A stretch of DNA of 64,000 nt from Actinomadura sp. WMMA1423 (GTDB taxonomy: Bacteria > Actinomycetota > Actinomycetes > Streptosporangiales > Streptosporangiaceae): the NCBI RefSeq assembly GCF_006547145.1, contig NZ_CP041244.1, positions 620,001 to 684,000 of the forward strand, in the 5' to 3' direction. Below, piece after piece: positions 17,308 to 25,598 of the stretch. The notes beneath the pieces were generated by a model. The model was given only the letters and a program-made list of their open reading frames with translations, was not told the origin of the DNA and searched no databases. Numbering within the stretch: position 1 is the first letter of the stretch; each line of letters opens with the position of its first letter. Position numbers and translations under genes: made by a program.

Positions 17308-18962
17308 CAGAGGTCTCCCTTCGGGCCGAGCGCGTCGTCGCGCAGCCGGCGCAGCCGGTGCAGGACCGCGCTGCTCGCCTCGCCGCGCGCCGCGAAGTGG
17401 TCGTGGAGTTCGCGGTACTCCGCGTAGAGCAGGTCGTAGACCCCGGCCCTGGTGGTATCGGGCGCGTAGGCCGCGGTGACCACCCGGCCCATCGCCGCCG
17501 CGGCCTCCGGCACGTCCGGGTAGGCGCCCGCCGCGACGGCGGCGTGGATGGCGGCGCCGAGCGCCGGGGCCTGGTCGGAGGCGGCGATCGACACCGGGCG
17601 GCGCAGGACGTCGGCATAGATCTGCATCAGGGCCGCGTTGCGTTTCAGCCCGCCGGCGACCACGAACTCCCCGATCGGGATCCCGGCCGTCTCGAAGGCC
17701 TCGACGATGACGCGGGTCCCGAAGGCCGTCGCCTCCATGAGCGCGCGGTAGACCTCCTCCGGCCGGGTGGCCAGGGTCATGCCCACGACCACGCCGGACA
17801 GGTGGTGGTCGACCAGGACCGACCGGTTGCCGCCCATCCAGTCGAGCGCCACCAGCCCGTGGGAGCCGACGGGCGCGTCCGCGGAGCCGGCCGCCAGCTC
17901 GTCGTGGCCGCGTCCGGTCAGGCGGGTCCACCAGGCGAAGACGTCGCCCACCGCGCTCTGCCCGGCCTCGTAGCCGTAGGCCCCGGCGGTGATGCCCCCG
18001 TCCACGACGCCGCAGATGCCCGGCACCTCGGCGAGGAGCGCGCTGTTGACGACGTGGCAGGTCGACGTCCCCATGATCGCCAGGAGTCTCCCGTTCTCGA
18101 CCGCGCGGGCGGCCGGGGCGGTGACATGGGCGTCGACGTTGCCGGCGGCGACCGCGATGCCCTCCGGCAGGCCGGTCCGGCGGGCCGCCTCGGCGGTCAG
18201 CGTCCCCACCCGCGCGCCCAGCGGGGACAGCGGGTGCTCCAGCCGGGTCGCGGCGAAGTCGGCGAAGCCGGGGTTCAGCGCGGCCAGGTAGTCCGCGGAG
18301 GGGTAGGCGCCGTCCTGGTAGATGCCCTTGTAGCCGGCCGTGCAGGCGTTGCGCGTCTCGCGGCCGCACAGCTGCCAGACGATCCAGTCCGCGGCCTCGA
18401 TCCAGCGCTCCGTGCGGCGGTAGGTGTCCGGGTCCTCCTCCAGGAGCTGCAGCGCCTTGGCGAACTGCCACTCCGAGGAGATCCGGCCGCCGTACCGCTT
18501 GATCCATTTCTCCCCGCGCTCGTGCGCCAGCGCGGTGACGCGGTCGGCCTGCGGCTGCGCCGCGTGGTGCTTCCAGAGCTTGGGCCAGGCGTGCGGGCGG
18601 CCGGCCAGCTCGGGGAGCTCGCACAGCGGGGTGCCGTCCGACCGGACGGGGAGCACCGTGCAGGCCGTGAAGCCCGTGGCGATGCCGATGACCTGCGCCG
18701 GATCCACCCCGGCCTCCGCGACGGCGGCGGGGACGGCGGTGCCCAGCACCGCCCGCCAGTCCCCGGGGTTCTGCAGGGCCCAGTCGGGCGGGAGCGGCTC
18801 CCCCGTGGCGGGCAGCTCCCGCTCGATCACCGCGTCCGCGTAGTCGTGGACGGCGCCGCCCAGCTCGGCGCCGTCGGCGACCCGGACGACGACGGCCCGG
18901 CCGGACAGCGTGCCGAAGTCGACGCCGACGACGCACGCGTCCGGCGGGATGTTAGCGCTCAC
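17307..18962 (-). CDS. araB: Ribulokinase AraB, 551 aa
   Basis: Phosphorylates L-ribulose. FGGY-kinase features: [15 protein letters not shown] at the N-terminus and [20 protein letters not shown] near 430-450; the length is right for AraB. I placed the start at GTG 18962, with GAGGA upstream; an ATG 12 codons earlier is possible. The chosen GTG lies inside a lac-type operator, so a bound repressor would block both transcription and the ribosome site. First gene of the araBDA block. Confidence 0.94.
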   Translation of the reverse strand: MSANIPPDACVVGVDFGTLSGRAVVVRVADGAELGGAVHDYADAVIERELPATGEPLPPDWALQNPGDWRAVLGTAVPAAVAEAGVDPAQVIGIATGFTACTVLPVRSDGTPLCELPELAGRPHAWPKLWKHHAAQPQADRVTALAHERGEKWIKRYGGRISSEWQFAKALQLLEEDPDTYRRTERWIEAADWIVWQLCGRETRNACTAGYKGIYQDGAYPSADYLAALNPGFADFAATRLEHPLSPLGARVGTLTAEAARRTGLPEGIAVAAGNVDAHVTAPAARAVENGRLLAIMGTSTCHVVNSALLAEVPGICGVVDGGITAGAYGYEAGQSAVGDVFAWWTRLTGRGHDELAAGSADAPVGSHGLVALDWMGGNRSVLVDHHLSGVVVGMTLATRPEEVYRALMEATAFGTRVIVEAFETAGIPIGEFVVAGGLKRNAALMQIYADVLRRPVSIAASDQAPALGAAIHAAVAAGAYPDVPEAAAAMGRVVTAAYAPDTTRAGVYDLLYAEYRELHDHFAARGEASSAVLHRLRRLRDDALGPKGDL

Positions 18963-18965
18963 AAT
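18950..18965 (-). promoter_or_regulatory. LacI-family operator on the araB start codon
   Basis: Minus-strand ATTGTGAGCGCTAACA is close to the symmetric lac-type operator TTGTGAGCGCTCACAA and spans the proposed araB GTG. It lies 36 bases downstream of the lacI-type gene, so it can control araB and the rest of the operon separately from the regulator gene. Confidence 0.85.
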
Positions 18966-19001
18966 TTCCTCATCGGTCGGGTCGGGGGCGGTGTCCATCG
19001 G

Positions 19002-20024
19002 TCAGGTCCGCGCGGCGGGCCGGGCGCTGGACCTGACCACCAGCTCCGGCGGGATCAGCACATTTCCCGGCGGCCCCGAGGGTTCGCCCAGGCGCTGCAC
19101 CAGCAGTTCCAGCGAACGCCGGCCCAGCTCGCCGAAGTCCTGCCGGACCGTGGACAGCGGAGGGATGAAGTAGGCGGCCTCCGGGATGTCGTCGAAGCCG
19201 ACCAGGCTGACGTCCTCGGGGACCCGCCGGCCGGCCTCGTGCAGCGCGCGGAGCACGCCGAGGGCCATGTGGTCGTTGGCGCAGAACACGGCCGTGACCG
19301 CGGGGTCGTCCGCGAGCCGCCGGCCGGCCTCGTAGCCCGACCGGGCGCTCCAGTCGCCGGTCAGCATCTCCCGCACCGGCGCTCCCGCCTCGGTCAGCGT
19401 CGCGCGCCACCCCTCGGCCCGGCCGACCGCGTCGAGCCAGGATCCGGGGCCCGCGACATGGTGGACCGTGCGGTGCCCGAGGTCGAGGAGGTGGCGGGTG
19501 GCCGCCACCGCCCCGGCGCGCTGGTCGATGGCCGCCATCGGAACCCCCGCGGTCAGCCCGCATCCGGCCCCCACCAGCGGAACGAGCCGGCCGGCCTGGG
19601 CCAGCACGTCGTTCGTGGAGGTGTGCGGGGCGATCACCACGACGCCTTCGACGCCCTGCTCGGCCAGCCTTCCGACCGCGTCCAGCAGGGCCCGGCGCGT
19701 GATCGCCCGAAGGCTGACGATGCTGACGAAGAAGTCGGCGTTGCGGGCCGCCTGCTCGATGCCGTGCAGCATCGACGCCGGACCGTAGAGCGTGGACTCG
19801 AAGCTGATCACGCCGAGCGTCCTGGAGCGCCGGGTCACCAGCGTCCGGGCCGCCGAGTTCGGCCGGTAGCCCAGCTCGGCGATCGCCGCCTGCACGCGGG
19901 CGCGGGTGCGCGCCGAGACGTTCGGGTGGTTGTTGACCACCCGCGAGACCGTCTGGTGCGACACCCCCGCCAACTGTGCGACATCGGCCATGATCGGCGG
20001 ATTCGACGGGCCTTGCTGCGGCAA
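19002..20024 (-). CDS. LacI-family repressor of the arabinose operon, 340 aa
   Basis: N-terminal HTH (MADVAQLAGVSHQTVSRVVN) with the hinge region near residues 45-65, then a periplasmic-binding-like effector domain ending in a region with VRQDFGELGRRSLELL. The TTG start at 20024 is supported by AGGAGG five bases upstream; ATG 19991 is the alternative. One operator lies 54 bases before its start (autoregulation) and one at araB. L-arabinose or a phosphate derivative is the likely effector, by context only. Confidence 0.92.
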   Translation of the reverse strand: MPQQGPSNPPIMADVAQLAGVSHQTVSRVVNNHPNVSARTRARVQAAIAELGYRPNSAARTLVTRRSRTLGVISFESTLYGPASMLHGIEQAARNADFFVSIVSLRAITRRALLDAVGRLAEQGVEGVVVIAPHTSTNDVLAQAGRLVPLVGAGCGLTAGVPMAAIDQRAGAVAATRHLLDLGHRTVHHVAGPGSWLDAVGRAEGWRATLTEAGAPVREMLTGDWSARSGYEAGRRLADDPAVTAVFCANDHMALGVLRALHEAGRRVPEDVSLVGFDDIPEAAYFIPPLSTVRQDFGELGRRSLELLVQRLGEPSGPPGNVLIPPELVVRSSARPAART

Positions 20025-20077
20025 CGTCTCCTCCTCTGCGATCGCGGCGGCGCCCCGGGCGGGCGATGCGTAGGTCG

Positions 20078-20095
20078 ATTGTGAGCGTGAACAAT
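20078..20095. promoter_or_regulatory. LacI-family operator upstream of the lacI-type gene
   Basis: ATTGTGAGCGTGAACAAT is a near palindrome sharing TTGTGAGCG with the araB operator. It sits between the divergent lacI-type gene and the formaldehyde dehydrogenase gene, so autoregulation is likely. Confidence 0.82.
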
Positions 20096-20362
20096 TCTGC
20101 CGTCAAGACCTTGGGGCGGCCGGTTCCGCCGGGGCAGGTTCCGGCCACGAAGGGACGCGCGCCGGCGATCGCGACGATCACCGAACGCCGGGGGCGCGGG
20201 GAGAGCGAACGCCTTCCGGCCAAAATCGGACTAACAGGAAGAAATCGGGTACGTCCCGGATGTAGTCATCGTGGACAACCCGTGACGTCCGAGGACGGGG
20301 GCGACGAGCACGGGCCGCCGTTCCGGGCGCCTGGGAACCGACTCAACCCGGAAGGAGACGAC
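20096..20362 (+). other. Leader of the formaldehyde dehydrogenase gene
   Basis: About 265 bases without a gene. The AT-richer stretch near 20220-20270 is the likely promoter zone; I cannot define boxes. GAAGGAG at 20351-20357 is the RBS of the next gene. Confidence 0.4.
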
Positions 20363-21577
20363 GTGGCGGACACCAACCGAGGCGTCGTGTACCAGGGGCC
20401 GGGCGAGGTCACGGTCGAGGACCTGGACTTCCCCAAGCTCGAACTGGCCGAACAGGGCGGGCGCAAGCTGCAGCACGGCGCCATCCTGAAGGTACTGGCC
20501 ACCAACATCTGCGGCTCCGACCAGCACATGGTGCGCGGCCGGACGACCGCGCCCGCCGGGCTCACGCTCGGCCACGAGATCACCGGCGAGGTGATCGAGA
20601 CGGGGCGGGACGTCGAGTTCATCAAGGAGGGCGACCTCGTCAGCGTCCCGTTCAACATCGCCTGCGGCCGCTGCCGCAACTGCAAGGAGCGCCATACCGG
20701 CGTGTGCGAGAACGTCAACCGGGAGCGGCCGGGCGCGGCCTACGGGTACGTCGACATGGGCGGCTGGCACGGCGGCCAGGCCGAGTACGCGGTCGTCCCG
20801 TACGCCGACTTCAACCTGCTCAGGTTCCCGGCCGACCGCGACACCGTGATGGAGAAGCTGCCCGATCTGGCGATGTTGTCGGACATCTTCCCGACCGGCT
20901 ACCACGGCGCCTACACCGCCGGCGTCACGACCGGTTCGACCGTGTACGTGGCGGGCGCGGGGCCGGTCGGGCTCGCGTGCGCGACCGCCTGCCTGCTGCT
21001 CGGCGCCGCCGTCGTGATCGTCGGCGACATGAACGCGCGGCGGCTGGAGCAGGCCCGCGGTTTCGGCTGCGAGACGATCGACCTGTCGGAGCACGCCGAC
21101 GTGGGCGCCCAGATCGAGCAGATCCTCGGCGTCCCCGAGGTGGACGCCTCCGTCGACTGCGTCGGGTTCGAGGCGCGCGGCCAGGGGCACGCGGGAGCGG
21201 CGACGGAGCAGCCCGCGACCGTCCTCAACACGCTCATGGACGTCACCCGCACCGCCGCGGGGCTCGGCATCCCCGGCCTGTACGTCACCGGCGACCCGGG
21301 CGCGTCGGACGAGAACGCGCAGGAGGGGCGGCTCGGGCTGCGGATCGGCCTCGGCTGGGCCAAGTCGCAGTACCTCGTCACGGGCCAGTGCCCGGTGATG
21401 AGGTACAACCGGCAGCTGATGATGGCGATCCTGTACGACCGGGTGAACATCGCCCGGAACGTCAACGCGGCGGTCATCCCGCTCGACGAGGCGCCGCAGG
21501 GCTACGCCGAGTTCGACCGGGGCGCGGCGCGCAAGTACATCCTCGACCCGCACGGGACGGTGGGCGCCGCGGCCTGA
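20363..21577 (+). CDS. fdhA: Glutathione-independent formaldehyde dehydrogenase, 404 aa
   Basis: NAD-dependent zinc enzyme oxidising formaldehyde to formate without added glutathione (medium-chain dehydrogenase family, Pseudomonas FdhA-like). Seen: TNICGSDQH and GHEITGEV (catalytic zinc), the four-Cys structural zinc loop ACGRCRNCKERHTGVC, and the nucleotide-binding VAGAGPVGLA. The GTG start follows GAAGGAG. Monocistronic, with a terminator hairpin downstream. Confidence 0.94.
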   Translation: MADTNRGVVYQGPGEVTVEDLDFPKLELAEQGGRKLQHGAILKVLATNICGSDQHMVRGRTTAPAGLTLGHEITGEVIETGRDVEFIKEGDLVSVPFNIACGRCRNCKERHTGVCENVNRERPGAAYGYVDMGGWHGGQAEYAVVPYADFNLLRFPADRDTVMEKLPDLAMLSDIFPTGYHGAYTAGVTTGSTVYVAGAGPVGLACATACLLLGAAVVIVGDMNARRLEQARGFGCETIDLSEHADVGAQIEQILGVPEVDASVDCVGFEARGQGHAGAATEQPATVLNTLMDVTRTAAGLGIPGLYVTGDPGASDENAQEGRLGLRIGLGWAKSQYLVTGQCPVMRYNRQLMMAILYDRVNIARNVNAAVIPLDEAPQGYAEFDRGAARKYILDPHGTVGAAA

Positions 21578-21628
21578 GCGCCGCGCCCCCTCCGGGCCGT
21601 CCGGACCGGGAGGCCGGAGCACCGCCGA

Positions 21629-21654
21629 CGGGCACGCCCTGACCAGCGTGCCCG
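21629..21654. terminator. Bidirectional hairpin between fdhA and the acyl-CoA dehydrogenase remnant
   Basis: A perfect 9-bp stem (CGGGCACGC/GCGTGCCCG) with an 8-base loop between two convergent coding ends. Confidence 0.7.
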
Positions 21655-21668
21655 TCCGCGCGGGCCGG

Positions 21669-21752
21669 CTACCTGACGGGCAGGCCCGTGACGGTGCGGC
21701 CGATCACCAGGCGCTGGATCTCCGAGGTGCCCTCGAAGATCGTGAAGATCTT
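21669..21752 (-). pseudogene. 3' end of an acyl-CoA dehydrogenase gene at the element boundary
   Basis: Twenty-seven sense codons plus TAG read IFTIFEGTSEIQRLVIGRTV and then TGLPVR, the invariant C-terminus of acyl-CoA dehydrogenases with the Glu-Gly-Thr motif. Homology stops abruptly upstream at about 21752, and no other part of the gene is in the window. The missing 5' part probably lies beyond the right edge, across an integrated element. Alternatively this is the duplicated 3' att segment left by a tyrosine integrase. Confidence 0.82.
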
Positions 21753-21895
21753 CGGTGGTGGACCCGTGACCTGCGTTTCCGCTGGTCACTCCCAATCCGG
21801 CCCCGCCCAAGGCACGCTTAATCCCGTCCCCGATACGCCCTTTCCCGCTTGATCCACTCCCACGCGGCTCCCAGCCGACACCCCCCGGAACCACC

Positions 21896-22198
21896 ATGAC
21901 CGTCAGCGAGATCGAGACCACCGTCGCCCAGCTCCACGCCTTCGAGTGGCTCACCCGGCAACCCCTCGACCGCCTCCCCGTCCTGGTCTGGTTCACCGAC
22001 GAGACCGGCGGCCTCGTCGGCTCCCCCGCCGACCTGTCCCCCGCAGAAGCACGCCGAGCGTTCGAAGCGTGGGTGCGGCACCTGCGCCTCGAGCCCGCCC
22101 CGCGCCGGCACTGCGGCGGTGTCACGCGTCTGCGCGCGCAGGGCCTGGCCGACGGCGTCCACGTCACCCTTCACACCGCGTACCGGCCGGACCGCTGA
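21896..22198 (+). CDS. Hypothetical protein at the left end of the element, 100 aa
   Basis: Soluble protein with no signal or membrane segment and no family I recognise. It is rich in Trp and acidic/Arg residues (FEWLTRQPLDRLPVLVWFTD). It is the first gene inside the proposed boundary. The RBS is weak and coding potential rests on codon usage and an intact frame. Confidence 0.6.
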   Translation: MTVSEIETTVAQLHAFEWLTRQPLDRLPVLVWFTDETGGLVGSPADLSPAEARRAFEAWVRHLRLEPAPRRHCGGVTRLRAQGLADGVHVTLHTAYRPDR

Positions 22199-22238
22199 AC
22201 TCGACCGTCGGCGGCTGGCGGGGATCGTCCGTGACTCT

Positions 22239-22493
22239 CTAGGCACCGTCCTTCCTTTGCGGCTTGGGCCCGCCCTTACGCGGTTCGACGCCCCGGGCTC
22301 TGACCTGCTTGCGGATGTAGGTGGCGCCGAACGTGCCGCTGCGGGCGAGTTCGTCCGGCGTGCGGCCGGCGTAGCGGACCGCGTCGGCATAGGCGTCGAA
22401 GAGGGCCTCTTGTGCGCTGGTGGTCTCGGCTCTGAGGTTGCGGAGTCGGGTCTCGGCCGCTGTCACGGCGGCGTCGGCATCTTCTGGCTTCAT
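22239..22493 (-). CDS. Small HTH-like putative regulator, 84 aa
   Basis: Short basic protein: an N-terminal helix (EDADAAVTAAETRLRNLRAE), a putative helix-turn-helix (YAGRTPDELARSGTFGATYI) and a basic tail. ATG 22493 with GAGG upstream was chosen. A longer GTG version would read through the divergent operator and is less likely. It is transcribed away from the small plus-strand genes with a perfect inverted repeat between them, so it may be the local repressor. Confidence 0.65.
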   Translation of the reverse strand: MKPEDADAAVTAAETRLRNLRAETTSAQEALFDAYADAVRYAGRTPDELARSGTFGATYIRKQVRARGVEPRKGGPKPQRKDGA

Positions 22494-22550
22494 GCGCCTC
22501 AGAGTATCGGCACTCAGTGTTGCGATCACCCTGTCCCGTGAGTTACGATT

Positions 22551-22581
22551 CTCAGTGTCGACATAAAGAGTCGACACTGAG
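22551..22581. promoter_or_regulatory. 12-bp perfect inverted repeat operator
   Basis: CTCAGTGTCGAC and GTCGACACTGAG flank a 7-base AT-rich spacer (ATAAAGA). A further CTCAGTGT half-site lies at 22513-22520, 38 bases away in the same orientation. The repeat sits between the divergent putative regulator and the first plus-strand gene, so it is probably the operator of both. Confidence 0.75.
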
Positions 22582-22598
22582 AGCGGGGAGACGGGGAC

Positions 22599-22943
22599 AT
22601 GGCGAAGGCGACCACCACCAAGACGGCGAACTGCCTCGGCTGCCGCGGCCTGCTCACCGCCCGCCGCTCCGTGCTCCGCGGTTACGGCGACCGCTGCTGG
22701 GCCAAGAAGCGCCGCGAGGACGCCGCCCGCGCCGCCGGGTTCAAGCCCGCCGCCATCACCAAGGCCAAGGACCTGATCGCCGACGGGGCGATCCTTCCCC
22801 TCCGCGGCCGGGTCTTCCAGGTCGTCGCCTCCAACGGCATCGACCGCTACCTCACCGCCCCCGAGGCCTGCAACTGCCCCGCCGGCCTTCGCGGCAAGCA
22901 CGGGTGCTACCACCGCGCGGCCGCCACCCTGCTGGCCGCCTGA
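22599..22943 (+). CDS. Small zinc-binding protein with SWIM-like motif, 114 aa
   Basis: Two Cys clusters: NCLGCRGLLTARR near the N-terminus and CNCPAGLRGKHGCYHRAA at about residues 90-107, which has the CxC...CxH pattern of SWIM zinc fingers. Such domains bind nucleic acid or protein. GGGGAG precedes the ATG. First gene of the plus-strand block behind the inverted-repeat operator. Confidence 0.8.
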   Translation: MAKATTTKTANCLGCRGLLTARRSVLRGYGDRCWAKKRREDAARAAGFKPAAITKAKDLIADGAILPLRGRVFQVVASNGIDRYLTAPEACNCPAGLRGKHGCYHRAAATLLAA

Positions 22944-22977
22944 CCACCACCAGCACGCTGACGAGCAGGAGGACCCG

Positions 22978-23253
22978 ATGACGAGCAACGCCGAACAGCG
23001 CGACGACCTCGCGGTCCGGATCGAGCGGCGGATCTTCGCCGCGATGGAGCCCGACCCGGTCACCCGCGTCGGCATGACGCTGTTTGCCGCGACGTGCAAG
23101 GTCGCGCTGGACCTCCAGGCCGAGGCTCGCGCGAAGGGCTGGGAGCCGCACCTGGTCCGCGCGATCCACATATACGCGGTGAAGGTTGGGGCCGCGATCG
23201 GCCGCCGCGCCGTCGCCCGCGGGATCGTCACCCGCGACCAGCTCCTCAACTAG
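22978..23253 (+). CDS. Hypothetical protein, 91 aa
   Basis: Predicted all-helical soluble protein (VRIERRIFAAMEPDPVTRVG, then LVRAIHIYAVKVGAAIGRR). An AGGAGGA RBS precedes the ATG. No recognised family. Part of the same plus-strand operon. Confidence 0.7.
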   Translation: MTSNAEQRDDLAVRIERRIFAAMEPDPVTRVGMTLFAATCKVALDLQAEARAKGWEPHLVRAIHIYAVKVGAAIGRRAVARGIVTRDQLLN

Positions 23254-23279
23254 CCGCCCTGCCACCCGAGAGGAACCAC

Positions 23280-23705
23280 ATGAACGAGATGGAAGCGATC
23301 TTCGGCCCGGTCATCCATGCGCACACCCGCGCCGACGCCATCGAAGCCGGCGATCTGGTCGAGGCGAAGGCCGAGCTGGTCCGTGACGCCCGGCTGCACC
23401 ACCCGGTCGCGCTGACCCGCGCGGCGTGGCTCGACTGCGTGGCCTGGACGGACGCCGACACCGAGGAGACCGGCGCGATCCAGGACGAGGACGGGCGCCT
23501 GTTCGACGTTCTCACCATGACGCGGGTCGCGCTCATCGGGGTGCGGGGTGGGGAGGCCGTCGCGACGGTTCACCGCATCCCCCGGGGCGAGCGGTTCGAC
23601 GAGGACTCCGAGGACGGCGTCCCGGCCGTGTACCTCGCGGTCACGGTCGAGACCGACGACGAGGGACGGCCCTGCATCACGGTCAGCCAGATCGGCGAGG
23701 ACTGA
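23280..23705 (+). CDS. DUF6573-like plasmid/phage protein, 141 aa
   Basis: The opening IFGPVIHAHTRADAIEAGDL and the following LHHPVALTRAAWLDCV resemble small proteins found on actinobacterial plasmids and phages (DUF6573 from memory, unverified). Function unknown. Acidic, with no membrane segment. The start is supported by GAGAGGAA. Confidence 0.72.
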   Translation: MNEMEAIFGPVIHAHTRADAIEAGDLVEAKAELVRDARLHHPVALTRAAWLDCVAWTDADTEETGAIQDEDGRLFDVLTMTRVALIGVRGGEAVATVHRIPRGERFDEDSEDGVPAVYLAVTVETDDEGRPCITVSQIGED

Positions 23706-23752
23706 CCGGCGTGGGACGCGCCACCCGAACTGGCCACGAGGAGGAGCACGCG

Positions 23753-24238
23753 ATGTTGAGGATCATGCGGACGGTTGACAGGACCCGCACGGAGTCGGCG
23801 CGGTTCACGGTGACCGCGCCCACCGAGGTCGATGGGGAGCTGGCGGTGGACGCCGGCCCGGCCGAGGTCGCCGGGCTGCTCGTCGGCCGGGGGTTCACCA
23901 CGTCGGAGGCGCTCGCGGTGATGGCCCGCGCGAATGAGCGGGGCGAGGCGATGCTCAGTGAGACCGAGATGGTCGACGTGCGGCTCCCGCACCCTGACGA
24001 CGTGCAGGTCGCCTCGAAGTGGACGGCGGTGAACGAGTTCCGGGCGGCGTACGCGCGGGTCCTGACGGCGCCGGCCTGGGACCCCGACGAGGTGGATGCG
24101 GCGGAGGAGGAGGCTGCCCGGTGGGAGACGGCGGCGGTGCGGGTCGCGGCGGACGCCGCTGAGCGGGTTGGTCTGTCGGCTGAGGTGTGGCTGCTGCGCA
24201 GGGACCGCGAGCACAAGAAGTACTGGCGGTGGCTCTGA
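23753..24238 (+). CDS. Hypothetical protein, 161 aa
   Basis: Acidic, largely helical protein rich in Ala, Glu and Val; the C-terminus is LLRRDREHKKYWRWL. GAGGAG lies upstream. No recognised domain. It is followed directly by a strong 14-bp hairpin. Confidence 0.7.
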   Translation: MLRIMRTVDRTRTESARFTVTAPTEVDGELAVDAGPAEVAGLLVGRGFTTSEALAVMARANERGEAMLSETEMVDVRLPHPDDVQVASKWTAVNEFRAAYARVLTAPAWDPDEVDAAEEEAARWETAAVRVAADAAERVGLSAEVWLLRRDREHKKYWRWL

Positions 24239-24244
24239 CGTTGC

Positions 24245-24282
24245 GCGGGGTGCTCCGCAGCCCCCGTGGCGGAGCACCCCGC
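24245..24282 (+). terminator. 14-bp perfect hairpin
   Basis: GCGGGGTGCTCCGC pairs with GCGGAGCACCCCGC around a 10-base loop, 6 bases after a stop codon. It closely resembles a second hairpin at 24739-24771. Confidence 0.72.
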
Positions 24283-24333
24283 GTGACGCCAGACCCCCGA
24301 GGCAGCAACGAGCTGCCAGACAAGGAGACGAGC

Positions 24334-24723
24334 ATGGACATCACCGGCAAGTCGTGCGTCTGCCCGCCCGACGCGACCGACCTCCTCGACGAGGTCACCA
24401 TCACCGGCCACCAGTTCCCCTGCCCCAACGGCAACAAGGAGGGCCCCCGCTGGTACGTCTGGCAGCGCTTCGACATGCCCGCCTGCCTGGAAGCCGGCAC
24501 GCTGTACGACTTCGCCCGCGCCTGGGCCGTGCACTGGCACGACACCCACGTCGCCGGGACGGCGATCGCGCCGATCGAGGTCCGCACATGGCACCGCACC
24601 TACCGCCTGGAGATTGTCGAGCAGTCGGCGAACGTCGAGGAGCGGTTCGGGACCTACCGGTTCCAGGTGGAGGAGGAGTCCGTCGTCGAGGGCGTCGGCC
24701 TCGCCGAGCCCGCCCGCACCTGA
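24334..24723 (+). CDS. Hypothetical protein, 129 aa
   Basis: Starts with a Cys pair (SCVCPPDATD) and contains several Trp residues in a beta-rich body (WHRTYRLEIVEQSANVEERF). AAGGAG precedes the ATG. No recognised family. It stands between two look-alike hairpins and so may be its own transcription unit or cassette. Confidence 0.7.
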   Translation: MDITGKSCVCPPDATDLLDEVTITGHQFPCPNGNKEGPRWYVWQRFDMPACLEAGTLYDFARAWAVHWHDTHVAGTAIAPIEVRTWHRTYRLEIVEQSANVEERFGTYRFQVEEESVVEGVGLAEPART

Positions 24724-24738
24724 CCCATCCCGCGGGTT

Positions 24739-24771
24739 GGGGCGCTCCGCTGCCCCTTGGCGGAGCGCCCC
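24739..24771 (+). terminator. 12-bp perfect hairpin
   Basis: GGGGCGCTCCGC pairs with GCGGAGCGCCCC around a 9-base loop, 16 bases after the preceding stop codon. Confidence 0.7.
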
Positions 24772-24899
24772 AGCCGACATCCCTCAGGCAAGCTGGCCGC
24801 ATCCGGCAAGGCTCCCTCCCCCGCACCCGAGCTCTCTTACGGTAATCAGGCTTTAACCCACCGCCTCCCCCGCCAGGCAGACACGAGGAACCGAGGCCC

Positions 24900-25529
24900 A
24901 TGACTGTCCACTCCGGCCACGAACAGACGATCTGGGAAGGCCAGTCCCGCAACGTCACCGCACGCGCCACCGGCGGACGCTTCACCCTCCGCTACCGCCT
25001 CACCACCCACTACCTGTACTTCGAGACCGGTGGGATCGCGGGCACCAAACAGGAGCAGATCCCGCTGATCAACATCCAGGACGTGGACCTCTCCCAGACC
25101 CTCCTCCAGAAGACCCAGAAGGTCGGGAACGTCCTCGTCCACATCATCCGGCCGAGCGGGCAGCACGAAACCGCGGTGCTCGACTCGATCGTGGAGCCGG
25201 TGCAGGTGCGGGACCTGATCAACCACACCGTGCACCAGGTCCGCGGCGTCGTGCATCAGCGGCAGGTCGACGAGGCGCGGGACCTGGGAACGCACCGGTT
25301 CGAACAGACCGGCCCCGTTCCTCCGCACCCGGGCGGCTTCAGCATCGGCGGGCAGCAGGCCATACCGCCGGTCCAGCCCACCCCGCTGCAGAGCGCGCCC
25401 GCGGTGCAGGCCACCTCGTCCGAGCAGGTCATGGCGCTGCTCAAGCAACTCGGGGAGCTCCGCGACGCGGGCGTGGTCACTCCGGAGGAGTTCGAGGCGA
25501 AGAAGAAGGATCTCCTCGACCGGCTGTAA
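24900..25529 (+). CDS. PH-like (bPH2) protein with C-terminal SHOCT domain, 209 aa
   Basis: Residues about 10-100 look like a bacterial PH domain (LTTHYLYFETGGIAGTKQEQ, IPLINIQDVDLSQ). After a Pro/Gln-rich linker the last 35 residues form a SHOCT module (LLKQLGELRDAGVVTPEEFE). SHOCT domains are short oligomerisation helices. Function unknown. A bidirectional terminator follows. Confidence 0.85.
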   Translation: MTVHSGHEQTIWEGQSRNVTARATGGRFTLRYRLTTHYLYFETGGIAGTKQEQIPLINIQDVDLSQTLLQKTQKVGNVLVHIIRPSGQHETAVLDSIVEPVQVRDLINHTVHQVRGVVHQRQVDEARDLGTHRFEQTGPVPPHPGGFSIGGQQAIPPVQPTPLQSAPAVQATSSEQVMALLKQLGELRDAGVVTPEEFEAKKKDLLDRL

Positions 25530-25557
25530 CGTCGCCCCCCGTCTGCTGCCGCGCAAA

Positions 25558-25588
25558 GGCCCCGCACCCGTGATGGGTGCGGGGCCTC
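25558..25588. terminator. Bidirectional terminator
   Basis: A perfect 13-bp stem (AGGCCCCGCACCC/GGGTGCGGGGCCT) with a 5-base loop, followed by CTCGGCCTTTCTCC, between convergent coding ends at 25529 and 25599. Confidence 0.85.
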
Positions 25589-25598
25589 GGCCTTTCTC

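Noticed and set aside
15116..17617. AraA reading frame extended upstream to 833 codons
   Set aside because: The extension is araD/araB read in the wrong frame; the family N-terminus starts at 16609 or 16636.
22239..23249. Minus-strand 336-codon frame extending through the inverted-repeat operator
   Set aside because: It would be antisense to three plus-strand genes with RBS; the compact 84-aa version with its own ATG is preferred.
25290..25320. GGTTCGAA sequence resembling a tRNA T-loop
   Set aside because: It lies within the PH/SHOCT coding frame, with no acceptor, D or anticodon stems around it.
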